Translations under genes and position numbers: made by a program
Shown here: in pieces, positions 53,549 to 61,585 of the stretch
Position numbering within the stretch: position 1 is the stretch's first letter
How the letters are laid out: the number at the start of each line of letters is the position of its first letter
Notes under the pieces: model-generated
The model's database searches: none
Seen by the model: the letters and a program-made list of their open reading frames with translations, nothing else
What the model was told of the DNA's origin: nothing
Assembly (NCBI GenBank): GCA_964505725.1
Contig: CAZDJK010000085.1
Span: forward strand, 1 to 64,000
Origin: CAVRJC01 sp964505725
GTDB taxonomy: Bacteria > Actinomycetota > Acidimicrobiia > IMCC26256 > DASPTH01
DNA length: 64,000 nt
Direction: 5' to 3'

Positions 53549-55008
53549 CCAAGGCACGCGATCAGCTCCTCCCCGTAATGCTCGAGCGCGCTGCGTGCGA
53601 ATGCAGCCAACCCGGTACCGTGCCCGCACAGACTGGTTGCCGCCAAGGCGTCGACGATGTCGCGCCACTCGGCGGATGCACCGACGGGCACGCGGTCAGC
53701 GCTCAGCGCGTCGCCAAACAGGTCCTCGATGCGACCGGCGCCGACCCGACACGGCGTGCACTTGCCGCAGGACTCGAACGCGCCGAAGCGGAACACGTGA
53801 TGCACGAGCTCGGTGATCGAGGTGTGTTCATCGAAGGCGACGACGCCGCCGTGGCCCACGTCGGCACCGACCTCTCGGAGGGCATCGATCGTAAACGGGG
53901 TGTCGAGGAGGTTCACCGGAAGGATCCCTGCCAGCGGACCGCCAATGAGGACGCCGCGCAGCTCCCCAGTAGCGAGCCCGCCACCGAGACCATGGACGAT
54001 CTCGGCGACGGGCATGCCGAACTCGACCTCATAGAGGCCGGGGCGGACGAACAACGAGTTGAGCGATACGACTTTGGTGCCCCGGCTCGTGCCCCGACCC
54101 ATCGCTTCGTACGCCGCGGCACCGTGGCGGAGGATCCAGGGCAGGGCGGCAAGTGTCTCGACGTTGTGGACCAACGTCGGACATCCGTTCAGCCCGTGTT
54201 CGGCCGGGTATGGCGGGCGGGCGCGCACCTCAGGCCGCCGCCCTTCGATCGCGTTGAGCAGTGCGGTCTCTTCTCCGCACACGTAACTTCCCTCGCCACG
54301 GACAATCTCCACGTCAAAGGCCGGACCTCGTCCGAGAAGCCGTTCACCGAAGATGCCCGCCGTCCGCGTCTCGGCGATGGCGCGCTCGAGGGCCTCTTGC
54401 GCTTCCGGGTACTCCTTGCGCACGTACACGTACCCCTGCGTCGCTCCCACGGCTGCCGCGGCGATCGCCATTCCCTCGAGGATCGTGTGCGGATCGTCCT
54501 CCAAGAGGAACCGGTCGCTGTACGCACCGGGGTCGCCCTCGTCTGCGTTGCACACCACATACTTCGGCTCGTCTCTTGCTGTCACCACCGTCCGCCACTT
54601 GACGCCGGTCGGGAACGCTGCGCCACCCCGGCCGCGTAGACCCGAAGCCTCGATCTCTTCGACGATCACCCCCCGGTCCATCTCGAGGGCCCGCTCGAGA
54701 CCCCCGTACCCACCGCGATCGACATACGTCCTCAACTCGGAGCTGTCCCCGCGGGCGATCCGTTCGAGGATCACCGGAGTCGCCGCCGCCACCTCGACAG
54801 TCGGCCGGTCATGGTCCGCGGCGGTCGCCGGCGCTACGTAGCACTTCCCAAGACAGAACACGCGTGGCGCCGCATCGCCCATCGCCTCCCAGCGGGCCGG
54901 ATCGAGATGACGAGCGACAAAACACGCGGTGCCCTGACACGGCTCGCCGCCGAGAACGACGTCGGCCAGGTGAAAGAAAGAGGAGCCGACTCCACCGGGG
55001 TCGCTCAT
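53545..55008 (-). CDS. Formate dehydrogenase NAD-binding subunit (NuoE-NuoF fusion)
   Basis: A 487-residue diaphorase subunit. Residues 11-60 are a cut-down NuoE [2Fe-2S] domain (Cys24, Cys29, Cys52 and Cys56 in CQGTACF and CLGKC). The rest is NuoF: FMN/NAD site GLRGRGGAAFPTGVKW, NADEGDPGAYSDRF, and the [4Fe-4S] ligands in SCGKCTPCRVG plus TSLCGHG. It passes electrons from formate to NAD+. The ATG at 55008 has no Shine-Dalgarno site; TACGAT ends 6 bases before it, so the operon message is probably leaderless. Confidence 0.9.
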   Translation of the reverse strand: MSDPGGVGSSFFHLADVVLGGEPCQGTACFVARHLDPARWEAMGDAAPRVFCLGKCYVAPATAADHDRPTVEVAAATPVILERIARGDSSELRTYVDRGGYGGLERALEMDRGVIVEEIEASGLRGRGGAAFPTGVKWRTVVTARDEPKYVVCNADEGDPGAYSDRFLLEDDPHTILEGMAIAAAAVGATQGYVYVRKEYPEAQEALERAIAETRTAGIFGERLLGRGPAFDVEIVRGEGSYVCGEETALLNAIEGRRPEVRARPPYPAEHGLNGCPTLVHNVETLAALPWILRHGAAAYEAMGRGTSRGTKVVSLNSLFVRPGLYEVEFGMPVAEIVHGLGGGLATGELRGVLIGGPLAGILPVNLLDTPFTIDALREVGADVGHGGVVAFDEHTSITELVHHVFRFGAFESCGKCTPCRVGAGRIEDLFGDALSADRVPVGASAEWRDIVDALAATSLCGHGTGLAAFARSALEHYGEELIACLG

Positions 55009-55010
55009 GA

Positions 55011-55199
55011 CTAGATCGTAAAGGCAGCGACAACAACCGGGCGCCGCCATAGCGGTTGGTGGACGGGAGCCGTGCGCTCACCTCGCGGCATGGGGGACCG
55101 CGGCATCTCCGAGGGCCAAGCCCGCTCAGATCGTCGGATCGGTGCCCTCTGCACTGCCTCGCGGCGGAACTCTTCCGGGTACCTCGACGGACGCCCCAT
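55011..55199 (-). pseudogene. IS3-family transposase OrfA N-terminal remnant
   Basis: The frame starts MGRPSRYPEEFRREAVQ, the N-terminal helix of IS3 OrfA proteins (usually followed by the helix-turn-helix). After 17 residues it no longer matches, so the element is cut or frameshifted. It sits at the tRNA end of the island. The rest of 55200-55407 has no gene I can support; a plus-strand frame of 109 codons there is not family-like. Confidence 0.6.
55015..55020 (-). promoter_or_regulatory. -10 element (TACGAT) of the leaderless formate dehydrogenase operon
   Basis: On the minus strand TACGAT is followed by six bases and the ATG at 55008, the same spacing as at the XRE promoter. A -35 hexamer is weak (a TTGTTG/TTGTCG stretch). 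It overlaps the 3' end of the IS3 remnant. Confidence 0.5.
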
Positions 55200-55407
55200 C
55201 CGGGACTCCTTCCTCCGGCCACACGACCAGAATCAGGTGTCCACCGAACCGGGTCAACTCCAACCCGACTTCGGTCGCAAGATTGCGGAAGGCGCGCCGT
55301 CAGGCGTGCTGAGCGCCCTCGCGGTTGTCAGCGCCTACCTCGGCGCCCCGATGGTCGCGGACCCGGTCACAACCGCGGGACGCGGCGACCGTCAGTTCTA
55401 GAAAGTG

Positions 55408-55483
55408 TGGCGCGCTCGGAGGGATTCGAACCCCCAACCTTCTGATCCGTAGTCAGATGCTCTATCCGTTGAGCTACGAGCGC
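55408..55483 (-). tRNA. tRNA-Arg(ACG)
   Basis: A complete cloverleaf: acceptor GCGCTCG with CGAGCGC, D-arm GCTC/GAGC, anticodon stem TCTGA/TCAGA with loop CTACGGA (anticodon ACG), T-arm GGGGG TTCGAAT CCCTC, discriminator G and an encoded CCA at 55410-55408. The ACG anticodon reads CGU/CGC/CGA after deamination to inosine. Its 3' half is repeated at 30089 and, in decayed form, near 27515. Confidence 0.95.
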
Positions 55484-55510
55484 TTCTCAACGCCCTCGGG
55501 CTGAGAGGCT

Positions 55511-55982
55511 CTAGGAGTCTAGGTGGGCGTACCCAGCCTCGCCTTGCTCGAAAGCCCTCGCCTCACCGGAGGCGATCCCCCGGCCGGTCGCGCACTGCTC
55601 GGTGGCGCTCAGGCGCTGCTCGTCGAAGTCGAGCATCTCGTCGTCCGACACCTCTTCGACTGCGACGAGGCGCTCCTCGGTCGCCGGTGAGGCATGGAGC
55701 AGCTCGTCGACCTCGAGCTGCAGGGCGAGCTGCTCGCGCCGCTGCGTGTGCTGCAGGACGAACACCATGATCACGGTCACGCTTGCGGACAGGTTGCCGA
55801 ACACGAACTTGCATTTCGGAGTCGAAGCCGCTCACGACCACGACCACCCAGGAGGACACGACGAGAACCGCCGCGACCACTGCGATCGTCGGGCGGGTCG
55901 TGGCCTCGTGCAGCCGGTGTACCGCACGACTGGTGCCTCGACGCTGCGCCAGGGCGCTCCGCGTGTGCGCCGGACGGGGCAT
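55511..55982 (-). pseudogene. Small membrane protein (low-affinity iron permease-like), frameshifted
   Basis: Two frames together give one protein. The first, from ATG 55982, has RAVHRLHEATTRPTIAVVAA and a hydrophobic helix up to VSGFDSEMQ. The second, after a one-base shift near 55812, continues KFVFGNLSASVTVIMVFVLQ and then HTQRREQLALQLEVDELLHA. The second block is the VxxxMVFxLQxTQxR-x-LDELL pattern of the Iron_permease/DUF family. The gene lies just beyond the tRNA, outside the island. A sequencing error is possible. Confidence 0.55.
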
Positions 55983-56013
55983 TCTGGTGTCGTACCCGTT
56001 CTGACGCCGGGTC

Positions 56014-56691
56014 TCACGCCTCCGGCATCCGGGACCCGGTCCGCCGGAGGCGGCGCTCGGCACGCGTCCGCCAGCTCTGCGGCACCGCGGGATCGGTTGC
56101 CACCCGTCCGAGGAGCGACCGGTCGCCGGAGTGGTCGCTCCGCCCGAGCTCCGACACCGTGATGCCACCGGCGGGCGACCGCGCGAGCAGGATCTCGTCG
56201 CCCGCGCCGACGTCGCCTTGCTCCACGATCCTCAGGTAGGCGCCGAACCGTGCGGCCCGCTCGAACTCGTCGACGAACGACGCGTCACCCATACGGATGC
56301 CGAGCTTGTAGCAGGGCAGGCGCGGTTGCGCGACCTCGAGGAGGCAGTCCCCGACCGCCCAGTGCGTGCCGATCACCATCGCGCCGAGATCGAGCCCGGC
56401 GACGGTGAGGTTCTCGCCGAACGTGCCCGGATCGAGCACCCGACCGAGCTCGCCGCTCCACCACGCGTAGTCCTCGACCGCGTAGGCGTACACCGCCTTG
56501 TCCGGACCGCCGTGCACCCGGTGGTCCGCCTGCGCGTCGCCGTCGAGGTTGACGCCCCGGACTGCGACCCGGCCCGCGACCGGAGCCTTCCAGATACCCG
56601 TGCGCACGCGTTTGCCGTGCCACTCGACCGCCCGCGGCCGACCCACGTTGACCGACACGACGCGTCCCCGCACATCGTCCACCGGCAGCAC
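56014..56691 (-). CDS. MOSC domain protein (YiiM type)
   Basis: A 225-residue MOSC protein: VVSVNVGRPRAVEWHGKRVRTGIWK opens the fold, then GDAQADHRVHGGPDKAVYAYAVEDY, LDPGTFGENLTVAGLD and QPRLPCYKLGIRM carrying the conserved Cys. Family members reduce N-hydroxylated purines or handle activated sulfur. It is unrelated in detail to the island MOSC protein at 30226. It follows mtnA on the same strand with a 23-base gap. Confidence 0.88.
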   Translation of the reverse strand: MLPVDDVRGRVVSVNVGRPRAVEWHGKRVRTGIWKAPVAGRVAVRGVNLDGDAQADHRVHGGPDKAVYAYAVEDYAWWSGELGRVLDPGTFGENLTVAGLDLGAMVIGTHWAVGDCLLEVAQPRLPCYKLGIRMGDASFVDEFERAARFGAYLRIVEQGDVGAGDEILLARSPAGGITVSELGRSDHSGDRSLLGRVATDPAVPQSWRTRAERRLRRTGSRMPEA

Positions 56692-56714
56692 TGTAGGAAG
56701 TCGACCCCCTCCCG

Positions 56715-57737
56715 TTACACGGGGCGCAGGAGCTCCCGGAGTGATCGCCGGTACGGGGGTCGCGCGACACCGCGCTCGGTGATGATCGCGCTCACAAGAG
56801 ACGCCGGCGTCACGTCGAATGCGCGGTTCGCGGCGCGCGCCGCGCGCGGAACCGTGCGCGTGCCTCCGAACCGCAGCACCTCCTCTGCGCCGCGCTCCTC
56901 GATCGGGATGTCGGCACCTGACGACGTGTCGGGGTCGACGGTCGTCGTCGGTGCCGCCACGAAGAACGGTACGTGGTGGCGGAGTGCGAGCACTGCGAGC
57001 ACGTACGTACCGATCTTGTTCGCGACGTCACCGTTCGCCGCGATGCGGTCGGCACCCACGAGCACGGCGTCGACATCGCCGTTGGCGAGGAGCGAGCCTG
57101 CCATCACGTCGGCGACGACGGCGTAGGAGATACCGAGCCGATCGAGCTCCCACGCCGTGAGCCGCGCGCCCTGGAGCAGCGGTCGCGTCTCGTCCACCCA
57201 GACGTGCACACGGTTCCCCGATTCGGCGGCAGCCCTGACGACGCCGAGCGCGGTGCCGTAGCCGGCGGTGGCGAGCGAGCCGGTGTTGCAGTGGGTGAGC
57301 ACCCGTGCGCCGCCGGGGAGGAGCGCGGCACCGAAGGCGCCCATCGCCCGGTTGCCGGCGACGTCGGCCGACGCGATCGCGTGCGCTTCCGCCAACGCGG
57401 CCTCGGCGCCACCGGTCTCGTACGCGGCGAGGCCGCGATCGACCCCCCACGCGAGGTTCACCGCAGTGGGCCGCGAGCGGGCGAGCCGCGCCGCCTCGCG
57501 GCGCACGCGGCCCGCGCTGGGGAGGGTCGTTGCCGCCAGCGCCACGCCGAACGCACCCGCGGCCCCCAGCGCCGGCGCACCGCGGACCGCCAACGAACGG
57601 ATGGCGGCCACGAGGTCGCCGACCGACGCGCACTCGACGAACCGCACGCGTCCGGGAAGGGCCCGCTGGTCGAGCAGGCGGACGCGTCCACGCCGCCACT
57701 CGATGGTGGGAGGAATCGGGTCAGTCGATGCCGTCAT
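56715..57737 (-). CDS. mtnA: S-methyl-5-thioribose-1-phosphate isomerase
   Basis: A 340-residue enzyme of the methionine salvage path that converts methylthioribose 1-phosphate to methylthioribulose 1-phosphate. Catalytic Cys150 is in VLTHCNTGSLATAGYGTALG and Asp230 in VLVGADRIAANGDVANKIGT; SLAVRGAPALGAAGAFGVAL is the family N-terminal motif. The ATG at 57737 lies inside the 3' end of the membrane-protein gene (17-base overlap). No other salvage gene is nearby. Confidence 0.92.
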   Translation of the reverse strand: MTASTDPIPPTIEWRRGRVRLLDQRALPGRVRFVECASVGDLVAAIRSLAVRGAPALGAAGAFGVALAATTLPSAGRVRREAARLARSRPTAVNLAWGVDRGLAAYETGGAEAALAEAHAIASADVAGNRAMGAFGAALLPGGARVLTHCNTGSLATAGYGTALGVVRAAAESGNRVHVWVDETRPLLQGARLTAWELDRLGISYAVVADVMAGSLLANGDVDAVLVGADRIAANGDVANKIGTYVLAVLALRHHVPFFVAAPTTTVDPDTSSGADIPIEERGAEEVLRFGGTRTVPRAARAANRAFDVTPASLVSAIITERGVARPPYRRSLRELLRPV

Positions 57738-59595
57738 CGACGGCAGTGTCGCACGACTCGACCGAGATCCCGATCGGCTCACCGAGGACCTGGGCGCGGT
57801 CCGGTGCGCCCGCACGGGCGCGATCCGCGAGCGCGGCGATCGGCCAGGCCACCGCGCCGGGCACGGCCACGAGCACGGTCACCAGCACGATCGCCCAGGT
57901 GGCGCCGCCCAGGGCCGCGGCTGCGTAGGCGAGCCCGCCCGCCGCCACCAGCACCAGGAGCGTCGCGTCCCAGGCACGCGGGCGCGGCGCGAACCGCCAT
58001 TGGCGGACGCCCACGAGCGCCATCGAGACCGCGCACTGCACGAACGCGGACGCCATGAGCACGCAGACGACGCGCGCCGAGCCACTCACACCACGAGCGA
58101 GCACCGCCGTGACGACCGCGGCCCCGGCGGTGCCGACGAGCACCACGCGGCGGCCGACCCGAGGGGCACGGCGGCTCAACGCCACCGCACCGAGCACACC
58201 ACTCGTCCACGGTGGCGCCGCCCACCACGCGGTCACGAGCAGGCACGCACCCAACCCGCCGCCCACCACGAGCGCGACCGCGCCACCGAGCTCACGCTCC
58301 ACCATCGCCAGCACGACCGCCAGCGCAAGGATCGGAAGCGTCCACGTGGCCTGCGCGGCGACGACGTCGCTCCAACCCCGCGCGGAGGCTGCCACCACCG
58401 CCTCGAACACCAACCCGGAGCCGAGTGCGACGACCATCGCGCGTCCCGAGACGCCGGCCACCGCGGGCACGGACTCGAACAACGCGGCGGCCGCCGCCGC
58501 AGCCGCCGCGGCCACCAGCACCGCGCGCCAGGGCGAGGCGAGCTCGCGCTCGCGCCTCCCGGCGCGGCCGGTCACCCGTCGGGCGAACCATCCGACCAGC
58601 GCCGCGCTGACCGCGACGACGACCGCAGCGACGTCGCGCGCCGACCCGGCGACGACGAGCGACACGACGACCACCGTGGACAGGAGGGGCGCGACCGGTG
58701 CTGCGCCCGTGCTCCGGAGCTCGACACCCGCGAGCACCACGAGCACGCCGAGTCCCCATGCCGTGCCGACGCCGGAGCCGCCGAGCGCCACCGCGCCCAC
58801 GAAGCCCAGGACGGCGACCGCCCCGGCGACCAGCCCGCGGACGGTCGGCGTCGTGGGCCTCACGTGACCGACGGCGAGCTCCGGCGCCAGGCACACGGGC
58901 ACCAGGACGAGCGGCGCCGCCCACCAGCCCACCGCGGAGACGAGCACACCAGCGCACGCGCCGGCCAACGCGAACGGCACGGCCCAACGGTTCATCGAGG
59001 CGACGACGACCGGCGCGCGCAGCGGCGGCGCATCGCCCCGCAGCACGACGAGCACCGTTGCGAACAGGGAGTCGAGCAACGCGTAGCCCACCGCGGCCGC
59101 GACTGCGACTACCGACGCCGCGACGACGGTGCCGCCGAGCGCATCCCTCAACGCGCCGTACACCAGGGCGGCGGGGACCACGGCGAGCACCTGGCTCCCC
59201 GTGTTGTACGCCATCCGCGGGAAGGCGCGCGCCCGCCAGTGGAGCGCGTCGAGCGGCCCCATCAGCGCGGCGACGACGCACGGGCCCCACACCGGCGCGC
59301 TGCTCCGGAAGCCGACCACCGCCGCGAGCAGCACGGCCGCGTCGGCGGTGAACGCGAGCTCGGTGGTGAAGAACGCGCCCCGATTCACGGACAGCGCGAC
59401 GATCGCGCCGAGCACGAGCACCGGCACGAGCGGCGGGACCGTGGTTCCCGAGAGCGTCAGGAGCACCCCCGTCGCGAGCGCACCGACGGCGAGTACGTAG
59501 CAGTACGCTCGTTCCGCGAGCGGCCATCCCGGCGTGGGACGCGGCGGGGCCGACGCGATGGCTCGCGATGCCGCCGGCGTCGGACTCCCGCTCAC
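57721..59595 (-). CDS. Polytopic membrane protein, paralogue of the next upstream gene
   Basis: A 624-residue protein with roughly sixteen hydrophobic segments and no soluble catalytic domain. The conserved block GPLDALHWRARAFPRMAYNTGSQVL (near 105-130) also occurs in the protein at 59592. Similar blocks stand before HD-GYP domains in some actinobacteria, so it may derive from a membrane sensor. The start is a GTG overlapping the upstream stop (GTGA). Function is unknown; transport or sensing are both possible. Confidence 0.72.
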   Translation of the reverse strand: MSGSPTPAASRAIASAPPRPTPGWPLAERAYCYVLAVGALATGVLLTLSGTTVPPLVPVLVLGAIVALSVNRGAFFTTELAFTADAAVLLAAVVGFRSSAPVWGPCVVAALMGPLDALHWRARAFPRMAYNTGSQVLAVVPAALVYGALRDALGGTVVAASVVAVAAAVGYALLDSLFATVLVVLRGDAPPLRAPVVVASMNRWAVPFALAGACAGVLVSAVGWWAAPLVLVPVCLAPELAVGHVRPTTPTVRGLVAGAVAVLGFVGAVALGGSGVGTAWGLGVLVVLAGVELRSTGAAPVAPLLSTVVVVSLVVAGSARDVAAVVVAVSAALVGWFARRVTGRAGRRERELASPWRAVLVAAAAAAAAAALFESVPAVAGVSGRAMVVALGSGLVFEAVVAASARGWSDVVAAQATWTLPILALAVVLAMVERELGGAVALVVGGGLGACLLVTAWWAAPPWTSGVLGAVALSRRAPRVGRRVVLVGTAGAAVVTAVLARGVSGSARVVCVLMASAFVQCAVSMALVGVRQWRFAPRPRAWDATLLVLVAAGGLAYAAAALGGATWAIVLVTVLVAVPGAVAWPIAALADRARAGAPDRAQVLGEPIGISVESCDTAVDDGID

Positions 59596-61400
59596 CGGCC
59601 CCCCACCGCCGCAGCCGGGCGATCGCCCTCCGCGTGACGCACCGGTGCCGTCGCGGCACGGTCGGTGAGGCGGGCGTACGGCCAGGCGAACGCCACGAGC
59701 GCGCCGGCCAGCGCGCCGATCACGCCCAGTGACAGTGCACTCCCGTTGCTCGCGAGCGGCAGGTAGCCGACGACCGCGAGCGCGGCCAGACAGGCCACAG
59801 ACGCGTCCCTCACACGCCGTCGGGGTGCAAACGCCCACTGGCGTGTTGCCGCGAGCGCGCAGGCGGCCGCGGCCTCGACCTGCGCGGCGGCCGCGTACGC
59901 GAGGTCGCGGGCGGCGCCACGCGCGACGAGGGCGACGGCTGCGGTGGCGACCGCCGACGCGGCCAGCACGACGAGACCGACGCAGTGTCGGCGCGGTGCC
60001 CACCGCGCCGCGTGCCGCCCCAGCCACCGACTGCCCCACGGTGGCGCCGCGAACCACGCGACGAGGAGCAGGGCGGCCGCGCCCGCGACGGCGAACACGC
60101 CGGCTCCCGCAGGGCCGAGCGTGAGCCACCAGACGGCGAGCACGGCGGCGACCAGGACGAGCGGCGCCGTCCACCACAGCTCGGTGTGCAGGGCGCGCAT
60201 GCGGCTCCCACGCGCTGCGACGATCTCGAACACGCCCGCGGCCGACGCGGCCAGCAGCACGAGGCCGGCCTGCCGCGGTCCCGCTCGGAGCCCAACCCGC
60301 ACCACCGTCGCCGTGAGCGCACCACCGAGCGCCGCGACGATCACGGCTCGCGGTGGGGGATCTGCGCGCCACGCGACGACCACCGAAACGATTGCGACCA
60401 GCGGCGCGAGCACCAGGCCGCCAGCGCCGGCGACGACGGCGCCGGCCATCGCGACCACGGCGATGAACGGGGGCACGGCGCGTGTCGAGTCGACGCGGAG
60501 GTCGAGCCCGAGCCCCGCTGCGATCAGCAGCGGCACGAGCAATGCGGCGACATCGTCATCACCGGCGATGGCGAGCCCCGCGACCGTGGTGGCGACGAGC
60601 GCCACGACGAGCACGCCCGCGCGCGTCCGCCGATGCGTACGCAGCCACGACGGGGCCCGCACGAGAACGAGCTCGGGTACCCAGGGCACGGGCGCGAGCA
60701 CGAGCAACGCGGCCCACCATCCGACGGAGAGCTCGATGACGCCCGCGACCGCGCCGACGCACGCCAGCGGGAGCGCGAGCGCGTTGACCGACCACTGGTG
60801 CCGTACCGCGACGCGAACCGGCTCGTGCCGGAGCCGCATGAGCGCGAACCCGAACGTCGAGTCGACGACGATGTAGGGCAGGGCCGCGATCGCGACCAGC
60901 GCCACCGTGACGACGACCGCTCGAGGGCCGCCGAGCCACGAGAACACCATGGCGCCCGCGAGCGCGGCGAGCGCCTGGCTCCCCGAGTTGTACGCCATAC
61001 GGTTGTAGGCGCGCTGGCGCCAGTGCAGGAGGTCGAGGGGACCGACCGCGAGCCCGACTGCGACGGGGCCGAGCAGGCGGGCGTCTCCGTGGAACGCGAC
61101 CACCGCGGCGAAGATGGCGGCGCTCTCCGCGGTCGTGGTGAGCTCGCTCGCGAAGAAGACCTCGCAGTTGACGCACAACCCCGCCACCGCCGCGAGCGCG
61201 AGGAACGGAACGATCGGCGGCAGCTGCGAACCGGTCGCGAGGAGGCCGGCCGCAGCCCCGCCCGCGGTCACGAGGAGGCCGTAGCAGAGCACCCGGACGG
61301 CGCGGGAGTCGCCGCGCGCGGGCGGCTCGGCCCGCGCCGACGTGGAGATCGGCCCCCTATCGTCGTCGATCGTCAGGTTGCTGACCGGCGGACCAGTCAC
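59592..61400 (-). CDS. Polytopic membrane protein, first of a tandem pair
   Basis: A 602-residue membrane protein with the block GPLDLLHWRQRAYNRMAYNSGSQAL, shared with its neighbour at 57721, and the same order of helices (NCEVFFASELTTTAESAAIFAAVVAFHG compares with NRGAFFTTELAFTADAAVLLAAVVGFRS). The pair arose by duplication. It begins at the ATG at 61400 with a short charged N-terminus and is divergent from the gene at 61586. I do not recognise a function. Confidence 0.72.
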   Translation of the reverse strand: MTGPPVSNLTIDDDRGPISTSARAEPPARGDSRAVRVLCYGLLVTAGGAAAGLLATGSQLPPIVPFLALAAVAGLCVNCEVFFASELTTTAESAAIFAAVVAFHGDARLLGPVAVGLAVGPLDLLHWRQRAYNRMAYNSGSQALAALAGAMVFSWLGGPRAVVVTVALVAIAALPYIVVDSTFGFALMRLRHEPVRVAVRHQWSVNALALPLACVGAVAGVIELSVGWWAALLVLAPVPWVPELVLVRAPSWLRTHRRTRAGVLVVALVATTVAGLAIAGDDDVAALLVPLLIAAGLGLDLRVDSTRAVPPFIAVVAMAGAVVAGAGGLVLAPLVAIVSVVVAWRADPPPRAVIVAALGGALTATVVRVGLRAGPRQAGLVLLAASAAGVFEIVAARGSRMRALHTELWWTAPLVLVAAVLAVWWLTLGPAGAGVFAVAGAAALLLVAWFAAPPWGSRWLGRHAARWAPRRHCVGLVVLAASAVATAAVALVARGAARDLAYAAAAQVEAAAACALAATRQWAFAPRRRVRDASVACLAALAVVGYLPLASNGSALSLGVIGALAGALVAFAWPYARLTDRAATAPVRHAEGDRPAAAVGGR

Positions 61401-61585
61401 CCGGGCTCCCGTCCTCCGCCGGGCGCGGCTGGACCGCGCCGCCCACGGGAGAGAGACGTCGGCAAGGCGGCGGCGTCACGCAACCGGCCCGAACCGCGCG
61501 CGACCTGCTGCTTCGCGGCCCCGGCGGGTAGATTTCAGCGCTCGCCGCCACCGCGGTGGAACGCGCCGGTGCACCCGGAGGCCCG

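Larger units (their letters stand above)
30089..55453. mobile_element. Decayed tRNA-Arg-flanked genomic island (about 25 kb)
   Basis: The segment is bounded by the displaced tRNA 3' half (30089-30130) and the 3' half of the intact tRNA-Arg(ACG) gene (55411-55453). It holds ion transporters, stress and carbon enzymes and a formate dehydrogenase, plus at least six truncated or frameshifted genes and an IS3 OrfA remnant beside the tRNA. Its codons look less extreme in GC than those of the flanks. No integrase, excisionase or conjugation gene is readable, so it would be immobile now. The boundaries are inferred from the repeats. Confidence 0.62.

Noticed and set aside
55072..55401. Plus-strand frame of 109 codons next to the tRNA
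   Set aside because: It is opposite the IS3 remnant, has no family-like segment and no convincing ribosome site.
57268..59637. Plus-strand open frame of 789 codons
   Set aside because: It is a shadow of the membrane-protein and mtnA genes, made of Arg/His/Gly/Asp repeats with no fold or ribosome site.
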